DNA of 64,000 nt. Source: Micromonospora acroterricola. Its GTDB lineage: Bacteria > Actinomycetota > Actinomycetes > Mycobacteriales > Micromonosporaceae. Location: positions 62,001 through 126,000 of the forward strand of contig NZ_QGKR01000303.1 in assembly GCF_003172955.1 (NCBI RefSeq). The letters run 5' to 3'. Below the pieces are notes generated by a model. It was given only the letters and a program-made list of their open reading frames with translations, was not told where the DNA came from and did not search any database. The first letter of the stretch is position 1, and every line of letters starts with the position of its first letter. Positions 52,299 through 59,797 of the stretch are shown here, piece by piece. Both the position numbers and the translations under genes were made by a program.

Positions 52299-52342
52299 GT
52301 GGGCGATGCTGGTATCGAACCAGCGACCTCTTCGGTGTGAAC
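52299..52342 (-). other. 3' fragment of tRNA-Val(CAC): attachment-site scar
   Basis: The minus strand reads TTCACACCGAAGAGGTC then GCTGGTTCGATACCAGC and ATCGCCCAC. This is the anticodon loop (anticodon CAC), the 3' anticodon stem CGAAG, a perfect five-bp T-arm, and the acceptor 3' strand of a tRNA-Val. The 5' half (acceptor GGGCGAT, D-arm) is absent; the sequence upstream is unrelated. Fragments of this kind are left when an element integrates at a tRNA 3' end. Confidence 0.75.
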
Positions 52343-52455
52343 TCTCGGCAGCGTGATCGGATCAGGCTTGATGCGAGGTCAGACGGTTTGCTGGCGCGCT
52401 TATCTGCTCGGTTCGGCTGGCACGGTTGCTGTACTTCGCTGCTGTACTGCTGGCG

Positions 52456-52629
52456 TCAGACGATGCGCTGGATGCGGACCTTCGGGCGCACGTTTCTCAG
52501 GTGTCCTTGCTTGTGTTGGCGGACCTGCTCGTCCCAGACCTCCTGGTCGTAGTCCGGGTCCGGTGGGATCCACTTGTGCGAGCCGTCGCTGTAGTGAAAC
52601 TTCTCGTCGCCAGGCCGCAAGATGCTCAC
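52456..52629 (-). CDS. Small acidic/basic protein, fourth gene of a coupled mini-operon
   Basis: A 57-residue protein starting at GTG 52629 inside the stop of the preceding gene (GTGA). It reads MSILRPGDEKFHYSDGSHKW, then IPPDPDYDQEVWDEQVRQHK. The tail from about residue 41 is basic and differs from the acidic core, so the end may have been altered by rearrangement. Frames like this occur in actinobacterial integrative elements, but I know no function. The fused position behind three similarly small genes is the main support. Confidence 0.55.
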   Translation of the reverse strand: MSILRPGDEKFHYSDGSHKWIPPDPDYDQEVWDEQVRQHKQGHLRNVRPKVRIQRIV

Positions 52630-52844
52630 CGAAGCCAGCCGAGGAAGCGTCTGTGCAGCGCACCCGCCGGCACCCAGGTCAGGTCCTCGGAGGCCCGCAC
52701 CAGCTGGGCACCTAGGTAGAGAGCCAGGGCGACCGGTGCGTCGTCGAACTCGGCGCGTAGCTCGCGCTGCCGCGTGCGGCAGGGCCAGGGCGCATCGCAG
52801 CCGCCGCAGCTCCAGATCGGCAGCACCGGGCCGTGCGTGGTCAT
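52626..52844 (-). CDS. Small Cys-rich protein, third gene of a coupled mini-operon
   Basis: A 72-residue protein with PIWSCGGCDAPWPCRTRQREL, a C-x2-C-x5-C cluster that could bind zinc, then a helical region FDDAPVALALYLGAQLVRAS and the tail WVPAGALHRRFLGWLR. I recall close relatives in Micromonospora and Streptomyces mobile elements, annotated only as hypothetical or (doubtfully) flavin reductase. ATG 52844 overlaps the previous stop (ATGA), and its own stop overlaps the next start. Confidence 0.65.
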   Translation of the reverse strand: MTTHGPVLPIWSCGGCDAPWPCRTRQRELRAEFDDAPVALALYLGAQLVRASEDLTWVPAGALHRRFLGWLR

Positions 52845-53020
52845 GCGCGGCCTCCGAGCAGCGCCGCCGTCAGGGACCTCGTCTGCCGGTTGGTCGCCGA
52901 GTCCACCTTCCAGCACGGGTACGGCGTGAGCCGCGACCACCACGCCCGACAGCCGATGCAAAGGCCGTCTTTCCCGGGCAGACGTACGACCAGTATTTGC
53001 CGCTCGGCCTCGTTGCTCAC
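52841..53020 (-). CDS. Small Cys/Trp-rich protein, second gene of a coupled mini-operon
   Basis: A 59-residue protein with GLCIGCRAWWSRLTPYPCWK, which has cysteines spaced C-x2-C-x11-C and several Trp, suggesting a small zinc-binding fold. GAGGAGG lies four bases before GTG 53020, a strong ribosome site. The previous gene ends on the same base (TAGTG), and the next starts inside its stop. Function unknown. Confidence 0.6.
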   Translation of the reverse strand: MSNEAERQILVVRLPGKDGLCIGCRAWWSRLTPYPCWKVDSATNRQTRSLTAALLGGRA

Positions 53021-53223
53021 TACTCCTCCTCGGCGGGCCAGTGCCCCCGGTTGATCGGGATGCGGTGTCGGCTGCGACAGGGCAGTTCCGCCCCACAGCG
53101 GCAGATCCAGCTCCACTTCCGCCACGACCATGCCTGGCGGTGTCGCCGTGCCAGGGTCATCGCGACGGCGATCAGGTACTGGTCGTAGGTCACTCGTCGC
53201 CATGGTGGTGTCCTGTCCCGCAT
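53020..53223 (-). CDS. Small basic Cys-containing protein, first gene of a coupled mini-operon
   Basis: A 67-residue protein: VTYDQYLIAVAMTLARRHRQ, AWSWRKWSWICRCGAELPCR. It is rich in Trp, Arg and Cys, with CRCG and a later Cys. ATG 53223 is preceded by GGAGGGAG. Being first in the set, it should share the promoter between it and the divergent HTH gene (53224-53423), which is a 200-base gap with TACGAT at 53304 as a possible -10. Confidence 0.55.
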   Translation of the reverse strand: MRDRTPPWRRVTYDQYLIAVAMTLARRHRQAWSWRKWSWICRCGAELPCRSRHRIPINRGHWPAEEE

Positions 53224-53423
53224 CGCTGGCTCCCTCCACCGGGCAGCACTCCATGGCCGACCCCGAACGACGGGACCGGATCTGGAACGTTCGGTAACTG
53301 CGACGCTACGATCACGACGACGGCGGTTGGACTCACCCGCAGTACGAGTGAGCAGGCCAGATGAGCTGCCGCGGCTTGGTTTCACGGCGGAACGTCGACC
53401 ACGGGTCAACGTAGGGATGACGC

Positions 53424-54551
53424 ATGAGCGGCCACGGACGATCAGCACCACATCGCGGCGAGGTGACCGGCTACCTGTTCAAGCTGATCCGGGAGTCCAT
53501 CCCGCTCACGCAGGAGCAGCTCGCCGTCGACCTTGACGTCGATCGCGTGACCGTGCAGAGCTGGGAGTCCGGGCGCCGGCCATTCACCGCGGTACCGCTC
53601 GGGCAGGCGATCGCCGTCCGACGCCGGCTCGGACGGCTCGGCGCGAACATGCTCCTGCTCGCAGCACTTGACGACGCCGCCGAGGCGGATCTCATCCTCG
53701 CCGCCGTCCTCAACGAACATGTGGGCCGCTGCGACATCGCCGAACAGCCGCTGAGCTGGTCCGTACTCACCCACCGTCTGACCGACTTGATCCTCTGGGC
53801 CGTCCTCGGGCAGACACCGACCTTCGCCAGAGGGCTACCCATCGCCCATCCCCGGCGGGGTCCAGTCGCGTCCGGGCCGACCCTGCCCGTCGACGAGCAA
53901 CGTGCGTTCTTCGCTCACCTTCACCTGCTCGCCGATCGCGCCGCAGCCGGACGACATCGGAACGTGCTGCTGCACCGGCAAGCCTGCTTCCTTGCCGGCA
54001 TGGACCCCACCAAGGCAGCAGCAGGCTGGCTCAGCCAGACCACCGCCCGAGCACGCCGCACGACCACCTTTCGCACCTGGTCACCGCTGTGGCCCAACGC
54101 CCGCTCCGTCGTCACGTCCCTCGCTAACCAGGGCGACCCGGAACCGTTACGAGACTTCATCGCTCGCGCACATCCCGACGACGCCTGCGAGCGAGCGGCT
54201 CTCAACTACTCGGCCTACTGGGTGGGCGAGATCCCGTACCGCCACCGCGACGACTCCTTCATGCCCGAAGCGCTCGCTGACTGGCATGGCTCAATCCTTC
54301 TTCGGCACCTGGTCCATCGCCTCGAACCAGGGCATCCCTTCGTCGACCTCAACATCCACAACGTCTGGGCTCTGCTGGCCGCACGACGCGGTCTCGCTCT
54401 CGACAACCCCGCCGCGACTCGGGCGCTCCTCGACCGCAGTGTCCCGCTCCTGGACAGTGACCGGATCTCCGCGCAGTCGCGGCAGGAACTAACCTCTATC
54501 GTCTACAGCCTGCGGGCGGGCGGACTCACCGGCACAGGGACGGGCAGATGA
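53424..54551 (+). CDS. XRE-type HTH regulator with large C-terminal domain
   Basis: A 375-residue protein. Residues ~15-55 form a helix-turn-helix (LTQEQLAVDLDVDRVTVQSW, ESGRRPFTAVPLGQ). The remaining ~300 residues are all-helical with His/Arg-rich stretches, reminiscent of the TPR-like sensor parts of actinobacterial HTH proteins. The C-terminus overlaps the HD-domain gene by four bases (ATGA). A plain regulator or a DNA-binding sensor for the paired enzyme are both possible. ATG 53424 has a weak AGGGATG upstream. Confidence 0.7.
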   Translation: MSGHGRSAPHRGEVTGYLFKLIRESIPLTQEQLAVDLDVDRVTVQSWESGRRPFTAVPLGQAIAVRRRLGRLGANMLLLAALDDAAEADLILAAVLNEHVGRCDIAEQPLSWSVLTHRLTDLILWAVLGQTPTFARGLPIAHPRRGPVASGPTLPVDEQRAFFAHLHLLADRAAAGRHRNVLLHRQACFLAGMDPTKAAAGWLSQTTARARRTTTFRTWSPLWPNARSVVTSLANQGDPEPLRDFIARAHPDDACERAALNYSAYWVGEIPYRHRDDSFMPEALADWHGSILLRHLVHRLEPGHPFVDLNIHNVWALLAARRGLALDNPAATRALLDRSVPLLDSDRISAQSRQELTSIVYSLRAGGLTGTGTGR

Positions 54552-55126
54552 CCGACGATCACGACGCCGCCGGGGCGATGAACTTCATCTTCGAAGCTGG
54601 CGTCCTCAAACGCGCCGCCCGGACCGGCTGGTGGTTCGCCGGCGTCAAGCAACCCGAGTCCATCGCCGAGCACTCCTTCCGAACGGCGCTCATCGGAATG
54701 ATGCTCGCCGCCATGGAGGGCGCCGACCCAGCCCGAGTGTCGATGCTCTGCGTCCTGCACGACACCCAGGAAACCCGAATCACCGACATCCCACACATCG
54801 CCAAGCGCTATCTCACCGCCGTACCCAACACCGCCGTCACCGCCGACCAGGTCGCCGCCTGTCCCCCAGCCGTCGCCGAAGTCATCACCGCCGCAATCGG
54901 CGAATACGAAGCTGGCGAGACACTAGAAGCCGTCGTCGCTCGTGACGCTGACAAGCTGGAATGCCTCGTCCAAGCCGTCGAGTACCGCCACCAAGGCGTC
55001 GACAACGTGCAGCGCTGGATCGACAGCTCACGAGCCGCTCTGAAGACCGCCAGCGCCCACCGCCTTGCCGACGCCGCCCTCAGCGGACAACCCCTGGCCT
55101 GGCTCACTCCCCCGCCGCAGGAGTAA
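54548..55126 (+). CDS. HD-domain phosphohydrolase, YfbR/HDDC2-like 5'-deoxynucleotidase
   Basis: A 192-residue metal-dependent phosphohydrolase. His42 in ESIAEHSFRTAL, His71-Asp72 in VLHDTQETRI and Asp135 in ARDADKLECLVQAVE give the complete H...HD...D set. The family removes 5'-phosphate from deoxynucleotides, so it can alter nucleotide pools. Its start overlaps the HTH gene. Nucleotide-depleting enzymes occur in phage defence, so a defence role is possible but unproven here. Confidence 0.82.
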   Translation: MTDDHDAAGAMNFIFEAGVLKRAARTGWWFAGVKQPESIAEHSFRTALIGMMLAAMEGADPARVSMLCVLHDTQETRITDIPHIAKRYLTAVPNTAVTADQVAACPPAVAEVITAAIGEYEAGETLEAVVARDADKLECLVQAVEYRHQGVDNVQRWIDSSRAALKTASAHRLADAALSGQPLAWLTPPPQE

Positions 55127-55830
55127 GAGTTCAAAGCTGCGCGCGGGTTGTATTGATCCCGGCGACCGGCCGTCCGGCCCAATGGTCACCCAGTTGTCCA
55201 CTCACGAGCCGCGCAGACGGCTATGCTTCCTCACCTCTGCCGCGCAACTGAGCAAGGCCCTGGCCACCACCTCGGCCCGGTCGGCCGACAACCACAACGA
55301 GCCATGTGGCACATCATCATCAGGACCGGCCAACCCATCCGTCAGAGTCTCTGCTGGCACTTCGACGTCGTGCCGAACGAAATGACGCCTCTGCTGTAGT
55401 CGACGAAGGCATCCAGATACCGGTCATCATCGAACGTCACTCCTGCATGCTGCCACGGCACCGGCCCGACCTCACCCCTCCTCCTCGACTGCTTCGTCCC
55501 AAAGGAACGATGCCGGTCCGACGAACTGCAGAGCCAGCGGGCTTGTGATCTGCGGACGGTCCGCTGACGTCCACCGGCGTCCGTCGTGGGCAGCACCCGC
55601 CGTCACCCAGTTAGCCACTCAGCCTGCTCGTGTAGCAGTCAGTTCAGCGGCCGTCGTGCGTGCACGTCGTCTTGGCTCAAGGCCGCAAGTTCATCGAGCG
55701 CAGGACTACCCACGCGCTTCAGACGACCGGTGGTGACCACTGGATCGGGCACAGATCAGGCACACAGCAAGGATCTCGACGGCTGGCCACGGAGAAGGCA
55801 TGATCGGGAGGTCGAACAGCGGGAGGTCCA
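55127..55830. other. Gene-poor stretch after the HTH-HD pair
   Basis: About 700 bases with no intact gene. It contains the frameshifted gene at 55203-55480 (entered separately). The remainder has lower GC than the chromosome and no recognisable promoter, RNA or repeat. Confidence 0.5.
55203..55480 (-). pseudogene. Frameshifted hypothetical gene
   Basis: Two minus-strand frames each carry protein-like text. VTFDDDRYLDAFVDYSRGVI lies upstream, and HDVEVPAETLTDGLAGPDDD then VPHGSLWLSADRAEVVARAL lies downstream to a TGA at 55203. They join near 55395 only if a frame shift is allowed. I do not know the family. It looks like a decayed gene of the island. Confidence 0.45.
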
Positions 55831-56436
55831 ATGGATAACGAACAGGCAGGGCAGGTGCTGCTATGTCCCGAGTGTGAGACAGCCACCCTGGCTGCATTAC
55901 GCGGCGCGGTCGAGGTTCGGGATCCAAACTATGGTCCGCCCAGTCTCTACAGCCTGGTCCGGTGCAACAAGTGCACAAACCCCGCCGTCCTGCTTCAGGA
56001 GGACTACGGCCAAGGTTGGGATGATCCGGTACGTATCTGGCCCCACAACGAACGGCTGCTGAGTTCCGCCATCCCAGCGTCGTTGCGCCGCGAAGCCGAG
56101 GAAGCACGTGCGTGCTACGACGCGAAGGCGTTCACGGCGGCTGTGGTAATGGTCCGGCGAACCCTGGAAGGCGTTTGCCAAGAACACGGCGTTGACGATC
56201 GCCCCTTGGCTAAGGCACTGCAGAGGATGCTTGACCAAGGCCATCTTGACGCACGCCTCTTGGAATGGAGCCAAGAGCTTCGTGCATTGGGTAACGCAGG
56301 CGCGCACTACACCGGAAGCGCCGTAAGCAGGGAAGATGCGCGAGACGCGCTAGAACTTGCGGAGGCCATGCTCGATCACCTTTACGTTCTGGCGAAGAGG
56401 TTCAAGGAGTTCAAGGATCGCCGCAGCGCGAACTGA
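55831..56436 (+). CDS. DUF4145 domain-containing protein
   Basis: A 201-residue protein with an N-terminal zinc-ribbon (LLCPECETATL and LVRCNKCTNPAV, two C-x2-C pairs) and a C-terminal helical DUF4145 domain (SLRREAEEARACYDAKAFTA, GVDDRPLAKALQRMLDQGHL, GNAGAHYTGSAVSREDARDA). DUF4145 occurs alone or fused to restriction enzymes and is common in defence islands. GGGAGG precedes ATG 55831. GC content is lower than in the flanks, in line with acquisition. Confidence 0.8.
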   Translation: MDNEQAGQVLLCPECETATLAALRGAVEVRDPNYGPPSLYSLVRCNKCTNPAVLLQEDYGQGWDDPVRIWPHNERLLSSAIPASLRREAEEARACYDAKAFTAAVVMVRRTLEGVCQEHGVDDRPLAKALQRMLDQGHLDARLLEWSQELRALGNAGAHYTGSAVSREDARDALELAEAMLDHLYVLAKRFKEFKDRRSAN

Positions 56437-56499
56437 CTCGTCATCCCGTTCGCCGTCGACCCTCAATGGGATGGCCCCCACCCTATCCAGTTACAACAA

Positions 56500-56531
56500 A
56501 GGGGCCGTCTCGATCTTCCGAGATGACCCCT
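56500..56531 (-). terminator. tRNA-type terminator
   Basis: AGGGG/CCCCT and TCTCG/CGAGA arms (56500-56531) form an interrupted stem followed on the minus strand by TTTGTT. It stands right after the tRNA-Pro fragment. Confidence 0.6.
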
Positions 56532-56538
56532 CACCTGC

Positions 56539-56582
56539 GTCGGGACGGCCGAATTCGAACCGAGCACCCCTTGACCCCAGAC
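56539..56582 (-). other. Degenerate 3' fragment of tRNA-Pro(GGG): attachment-site scar
   Basis: The minus strand reads CTGGGGTCAAGGGG, a T-arm around GGTTCGAATTC and the acceptor end CGTCCCGAC. By comparison with actinobacterial tRNA-Pro(GGG), the anticodon loop has lost one G and the T-stem has a mismatch and wobble pairs. No 5' half precedes it. Same orientation as the tRNA-Val fragment 4.2 kb away. Confidence 0.55.
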
Positions 56583-56691
56583 AACAGCCAAGCCCCTCTC
56601 ACCAGCCCTTACGCGTCGATGAGTTGGTTCCGAACGTCCCTCGAAGTCCGTGGTTGTCCACCAGCGTACGACCCGATCGTCAAGCAGTTAG

Positions 56692-58119
56692 TCAGAGCGG
56701 AGCCAAATGCTCACGGACCTCTGCGACCGCGTTGGCAAGGGCTTCCACTCCGTCTGTGATGGCGCGTTCGGTGAGGGTGGCGTAGCCGAAGATCAGCCCG
56801 CCGGGTCCGGCGGGGCTCAGTCGGTACCGGGAGACGCCTTGCACGACCAGTCCGTGCCGGGCGGCGGCAGCCACGACCGGGGCCTCGTCGAGGTCGTGCG
56901 GGAGCCAGGTCACGACGTGTTGGCCCGCCGCGACACCGACCGGTTCCAGTTCGGGCAGCCGTGCGCGCAGTGCGGCCAGGAGTGCGTCGCGGCGGCGGCG
57001 GTAGACCGGGCGCATGCGCCGTAGGTGCCGGTCGAATTCGCCGCGGGCGAGGAAGTCGGCGAAGGTTAGTTGGTCGATGACGGGAGAGCCGCGGTCGGCC
57101 CGTACCTTGGCCGCAGTGATTTCGTCGACCAGGTGTGGTGGCGCCAGCAGCCAGCCGAGGCGCAGCCCTGGCGCCAGGGTCTTGCTCGCTGTGCCGCAGT
57201 AGACGACGGTGTCGGGCGCCAGCCCCTGCATGGCGCCGACGGGCGAGCGGTCGTAGCGGTACTCGGCGTCGTAGTCGTCCTCGATCACCACGGCGCCGCG
57301 GCGCTGCGCCCAGCCGATGACCCGGGCCCGCGCGGTGGCCGACAGGACCCCGCCGGTGGGCCACTGGTGCGAGGGCGTCAGCACGACGGCGTCCGCGTCG
57401 GTCTGTTCGAGCTTCTCGACGAGAATGCCGTCCGGCCCGACCGGGACGCCGATCACCTCCAGGCCGGCGGCGGCCGCGACGGGGCGGGCGTCGTCGTCCG
57501 CGGACGGGTCCTCGACGGCCAGCCGGCGGGCGCCGCGCGCCGCGAGCACCTGGATCAGCAGCGCGACGCCCTGGCCGTACCCACTGCAGATCACGACGTT
57601 CTCGGGGTGGGCCGACGTGCCGCGGACCCGGTTGAGGTAGTCGGTCAGGGCTGCGTGCAGTTCGGGCACGCCACGCCCGTCGAGGTAGGCGAAGCGTTCG
57701 TTCGGCGTGCTGGTGAGGACCGTTCGCACCGAACGCAGCCAGGCGGCCCGAGGGAACGACGACACGTCGGTGCGGCCGTACCCGAAGTCGATCCTGGCCG
57801 CCGACCTATCCCCGGCGCAGGGATCCGCTGGCGGCGGAATCGGCTCGACCGCAACCCGGGTGTAGCCGCCAGCCCGACTGGTGAGGTAGCCCTCGGCGAC
57901 GAGTTGCTGGTAGGCCTCGACCACGACGCCGCGTGAGACTCCCAAATCGCCCGCGATGGTGCGGGTGGGTGGCAGGGACGTCCCGAGACGCAACCGGCCG
58001 GCCCGGATGCTGCCCCGGATCGAGGCGGCGATCTGCCGGTGCAGCGGTTCGGCTGCGGACCGGTCGACATCGATGAGCAGGTCCTCCGCCGTGCTCGAAT
58101 TGGTCCTGATTCGGCCCAT
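56692..58119 (-). CDS. MocR-type transcriptional regulator (GntR winged helix + aminotransferase fold)
   Basis: A 475-residue MocR/PdxR-like protein. Residues ~12-80 are a GntR winged helix (PLHRQIAASIRGSIRAGRLR, LGTSLPPTRTIAGDLGVSRG). The rest is a class I aminotransferase fold with PLP Lys in YCGTASKTLAPGLRLGW and the Arg in the C-terminal LSPAGPGGLIFGYATL region. MocR proteins sense PLP or amino-type metabolites and often act on the divergent gene, here the FAD oxidase at 58167, 47 bases away. ATG 58119 is the family start. Confidence 0.88.
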   Translation of the reverse strand: MGRIRTNSSTAEDLLIDVDRSAAEPLHRQIAASIRGSIRAGRLRLGTSLPPTRTIAGDLGVSRGVVVEAYQQLVAEGYLTSRAGGYTRVAVEPIPPPADPCAGDRSAARIDFGYGRTDVSSFPRAAWLRSVRTVLTSTPNERFAYLDGRGVPELHAALTDYLNRVRGTSAHPENVVICSGYGQGVALLIQVLAARGARRLAVEDPSADDDARPVAAAAGLEVIGVPVGPDGILVEKLEQTDADAVVLTPSHQWPTGGVLSATARARVIGWAQRRGAVVIEDDYDAEYRYDRSPVGAMQGLAPDTVVYCGTASKTLAPGLRLGWLLAPPHLVDEITAAKVRADRGSPVIDQLTFADFLARGEFDRHLRRMRPVYRRRRDALLAALRARLPELEPVGVAAGQHVVTWLPHDLDEAPVVAAAARHGLVVQGVSRYRLSPAGPGGLIFGYATLTERAITDGVEALANAVAEVREHLAPL

Positions 58120-58121
58120 GC

Positions 58122-58148
58122 AATCGGACCTTACCGGGTGTACCGATT
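58122..58148. promoter_or_regulatory. Inverted repeat in the MocR/oxidase divergent promoter
   Basis: AATCGG (58122-58127) and CCGATT (58143-58148) form a perfect 6-bp dyad with 15-base spacing inside the 47-base divergent region; probable MocR operator. Confidence 0.45.
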
Positions 58149-58166
58149 TCCGTCAGGCTCAGACGT

Positions 58167-59519
58167 ATGACGACAGTGACCAGCGCTCGCTTCGACGGCC
58201 GCCTCCTCATCCCGGGCGACCCGGGTTACGACGCGGCCCGCACCATCTGGAACGCCATGATTGACCGCCGCCCGCGGATGATCGTGCGGGCCGCGAGCGT
58301 CACCGACGTGGTGACCGCGGTGCGCCTGGCCCGCGAACTCGACCTGGAGATCGGGGTGCGCTGCGGCGGGCACAACGTGGCCGGCCTCGCCGTCCCCGCG
58401 GACGGCCTGATGATCGACCTGACCCCGTTGAACGGCGTTCGGGTCGACCCGATCCGGCGGCGCGCCCGGGTCCAGGGCGGCGCGCTGCTCGGCGCACTCG
58501 ACCGGGCGTCGCAGCCATACGGCCTCGCCACGACCGCGGGTAATGTCTCGCACACCGGGGTCGGCGGCCTGACCCTTGGCGGCGGCATGGGCTGGCTCGC
58601 CCGCCAACACGGGTTGGCCTGCGACAACGTCGTCTCCTACAGAATGGTCACCGCCGACGGGGAGGTGGTGACCGCGAGCCGAACCGAGAACCCCGACCTC
58701 TACTGGGGCCTGCGCGGCGGGGGCGGCAACTTCGGCATCGTCACCGACTTCGACTTCCAACTGCATTACACCGGGACGCAGACCCTGGTCGCCGAGTTCG
58801 ACTTCCGCGCCGAGGACGCCGTGCCGGTGCTCCAAGGCTGGCGGGACCTGAACGCCGTCGCACCGCGGCAGGCGACCTTCACCGCCGATGTCCACAGCAC
58901 GGCCATCGGCCCTATCGCCACCGTCGGCTTCGTATGGGTCGGCGACCCGGCACAGGGTCGCCGGTTGCTGCCGGCGATGCGCGCGCTCGGGCGCCCAGTC
59001 GCTGAGCGGGTCACCACCCCGTCATACCTGGAACTGCAGCAACGTGACGACACCGTCGGCGGCCACGCTTACCGCCGGTACTCCAGCGCGCACTACCTGC
59101 GGCAGTTCCCCACCGCCGCGATCGAGGCGTTCCTGCTGCGCGGCGCGACGGACCTGCACGCTGGCACCTACCTGCCCGGCGTCGGCCTACAGGCGCACGG
59201 CGGCGCCATCGCCGACGTCGCGGACGCCGACGCCGCGTTCAGCCACCGCGGCACCACATTCGAGTACAGCGCCGGCTCCCGCTGGACCGAACCAGCCCAA
59301 GACGACCTCCGGATGGCAGCGGCTCGCACTGCCGGAGCCGCCCTCGACCCGTACGCCGACGGCGTCTACGTCAACTCGCTCGCCGCCGACGAGGGGCAAC
59401 GCGGGCTACGCCGCGCATACCCAGCCGCCAAGCTCGCCAGGCTCACAGCACTCAAGACGATCTGGGACCCGCACAACGTGTTCCACCTCAACCACAACAT
59501 CCAGCCCCACAGCCAGTAG
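58167..59519 (+). CDS. FAD-binding oxidoreductase, berberine-bridge-enzyme/PCMH type
   Basis: A 450-residue flavoenzyme with the PCMH FAD domain: PRMIVRAASVTDVVTAVRLA, the flavin-linking His in GVRCGGHNVAGLA near residue 71, NVSHTGVGGLTLGGGMGWLA and LYWGLRGGGGNFGIVT. The C-terminal BBE motif is KTIWDPHNVFHLNHNI. No cysteine sits at the second flavin-link position (GNVSHTG instead of a Cys), so single covalent attachment is likely. Such oxidases act on sugars, alkaloids or antibiotics; substrate unknown. Regulated probably by the divergent MocR. Confidence 0.88.
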   Translation: MTTVTSARFDGRLLIPGDPGYDAARTIWNAMIDRRPRMIVRAASVTDVVTAVRLARELDLEIGVRCGGHNVAGLAVPADGLMIDLTPLNGVRVDPIRRRARVQGGALLGALDRASQPYGLATTAGNVSHTGVGGLTLGGGMGWLARQHGLACDNVVSYRMVTADGEVVTASRTENPDLYWGLRGGGGNFGIVTDFDFQLHYTGTQTLVAEFDFRAEDAVPVLQGWRDLNAVAPRQATFTADVHSTAIGPIATVGFVWVGDPAQGRRLLPAMRALGRPVAERVTTPSYLELQQRDDTVGGHAYRRYSSAHYLRQFPTAAIEAFLLRGATDLHAGTYLPGVGLQAHGGAIADVADADAAFSHRGTTFEYSAGSRWTEPAQDDLRMAAARTAGAALDPYADGVYVNSLAADEGQRGLRRAYPAAKLARLTALKTIWDPHNVFHLNHNIQPHSQ

Positions 59520-59540
59520 CGCAGCCGGCTGCTCCTGCCC

Positions 59541-59654
59541 GCCCTGGTAGAGGTCGTCGGTGGCAAGCTGACCGCCGGGTCAACGTCGGACGGCGGCTTT
59601 TCGGTGTCCGCCACACTTCCGGTGTACCTGCCAACGGCGGCGGAGCGGTCATAG
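59541..59654 (+). pseudogene. C-terminal scrap of a NarL-type histidine kinase
   Basis: The frame reads ALVEVVGGKLTAGSTSDGGF then SVSATLPVYLP to a TAG at 59652. This is the last ~30 residues of the HATPase domain of NarL-type kinases (VGG-x-L-x-AGS-x-x-GGF-x-V-x-A-x-LP). Nothing of the kinase lies upstream. The rest of 59520-59797 holds no other feature I can support. Confidence 0.55.
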
Positions 59655-59797
59655 AGCATGTCTGGTGACCCCGGCTCCTGTCCGTTAAGGACCGGCGCCG
59701 TTGATGCCCGTGTAAGGATCAGCGACCCGCCGCCGGTGAACCGTTGGACCGTCCCGGCCACGAGTCGACCCCGAGCAATGCGCCTCCACCCAGAGGG

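Noticed and set aside
52299..52342. Intact tRNA-Val gene
   Set aside because: The acceptor 5' strand and D-arm are missing in the upstream sequence, so it cannot fold into a tRNA.
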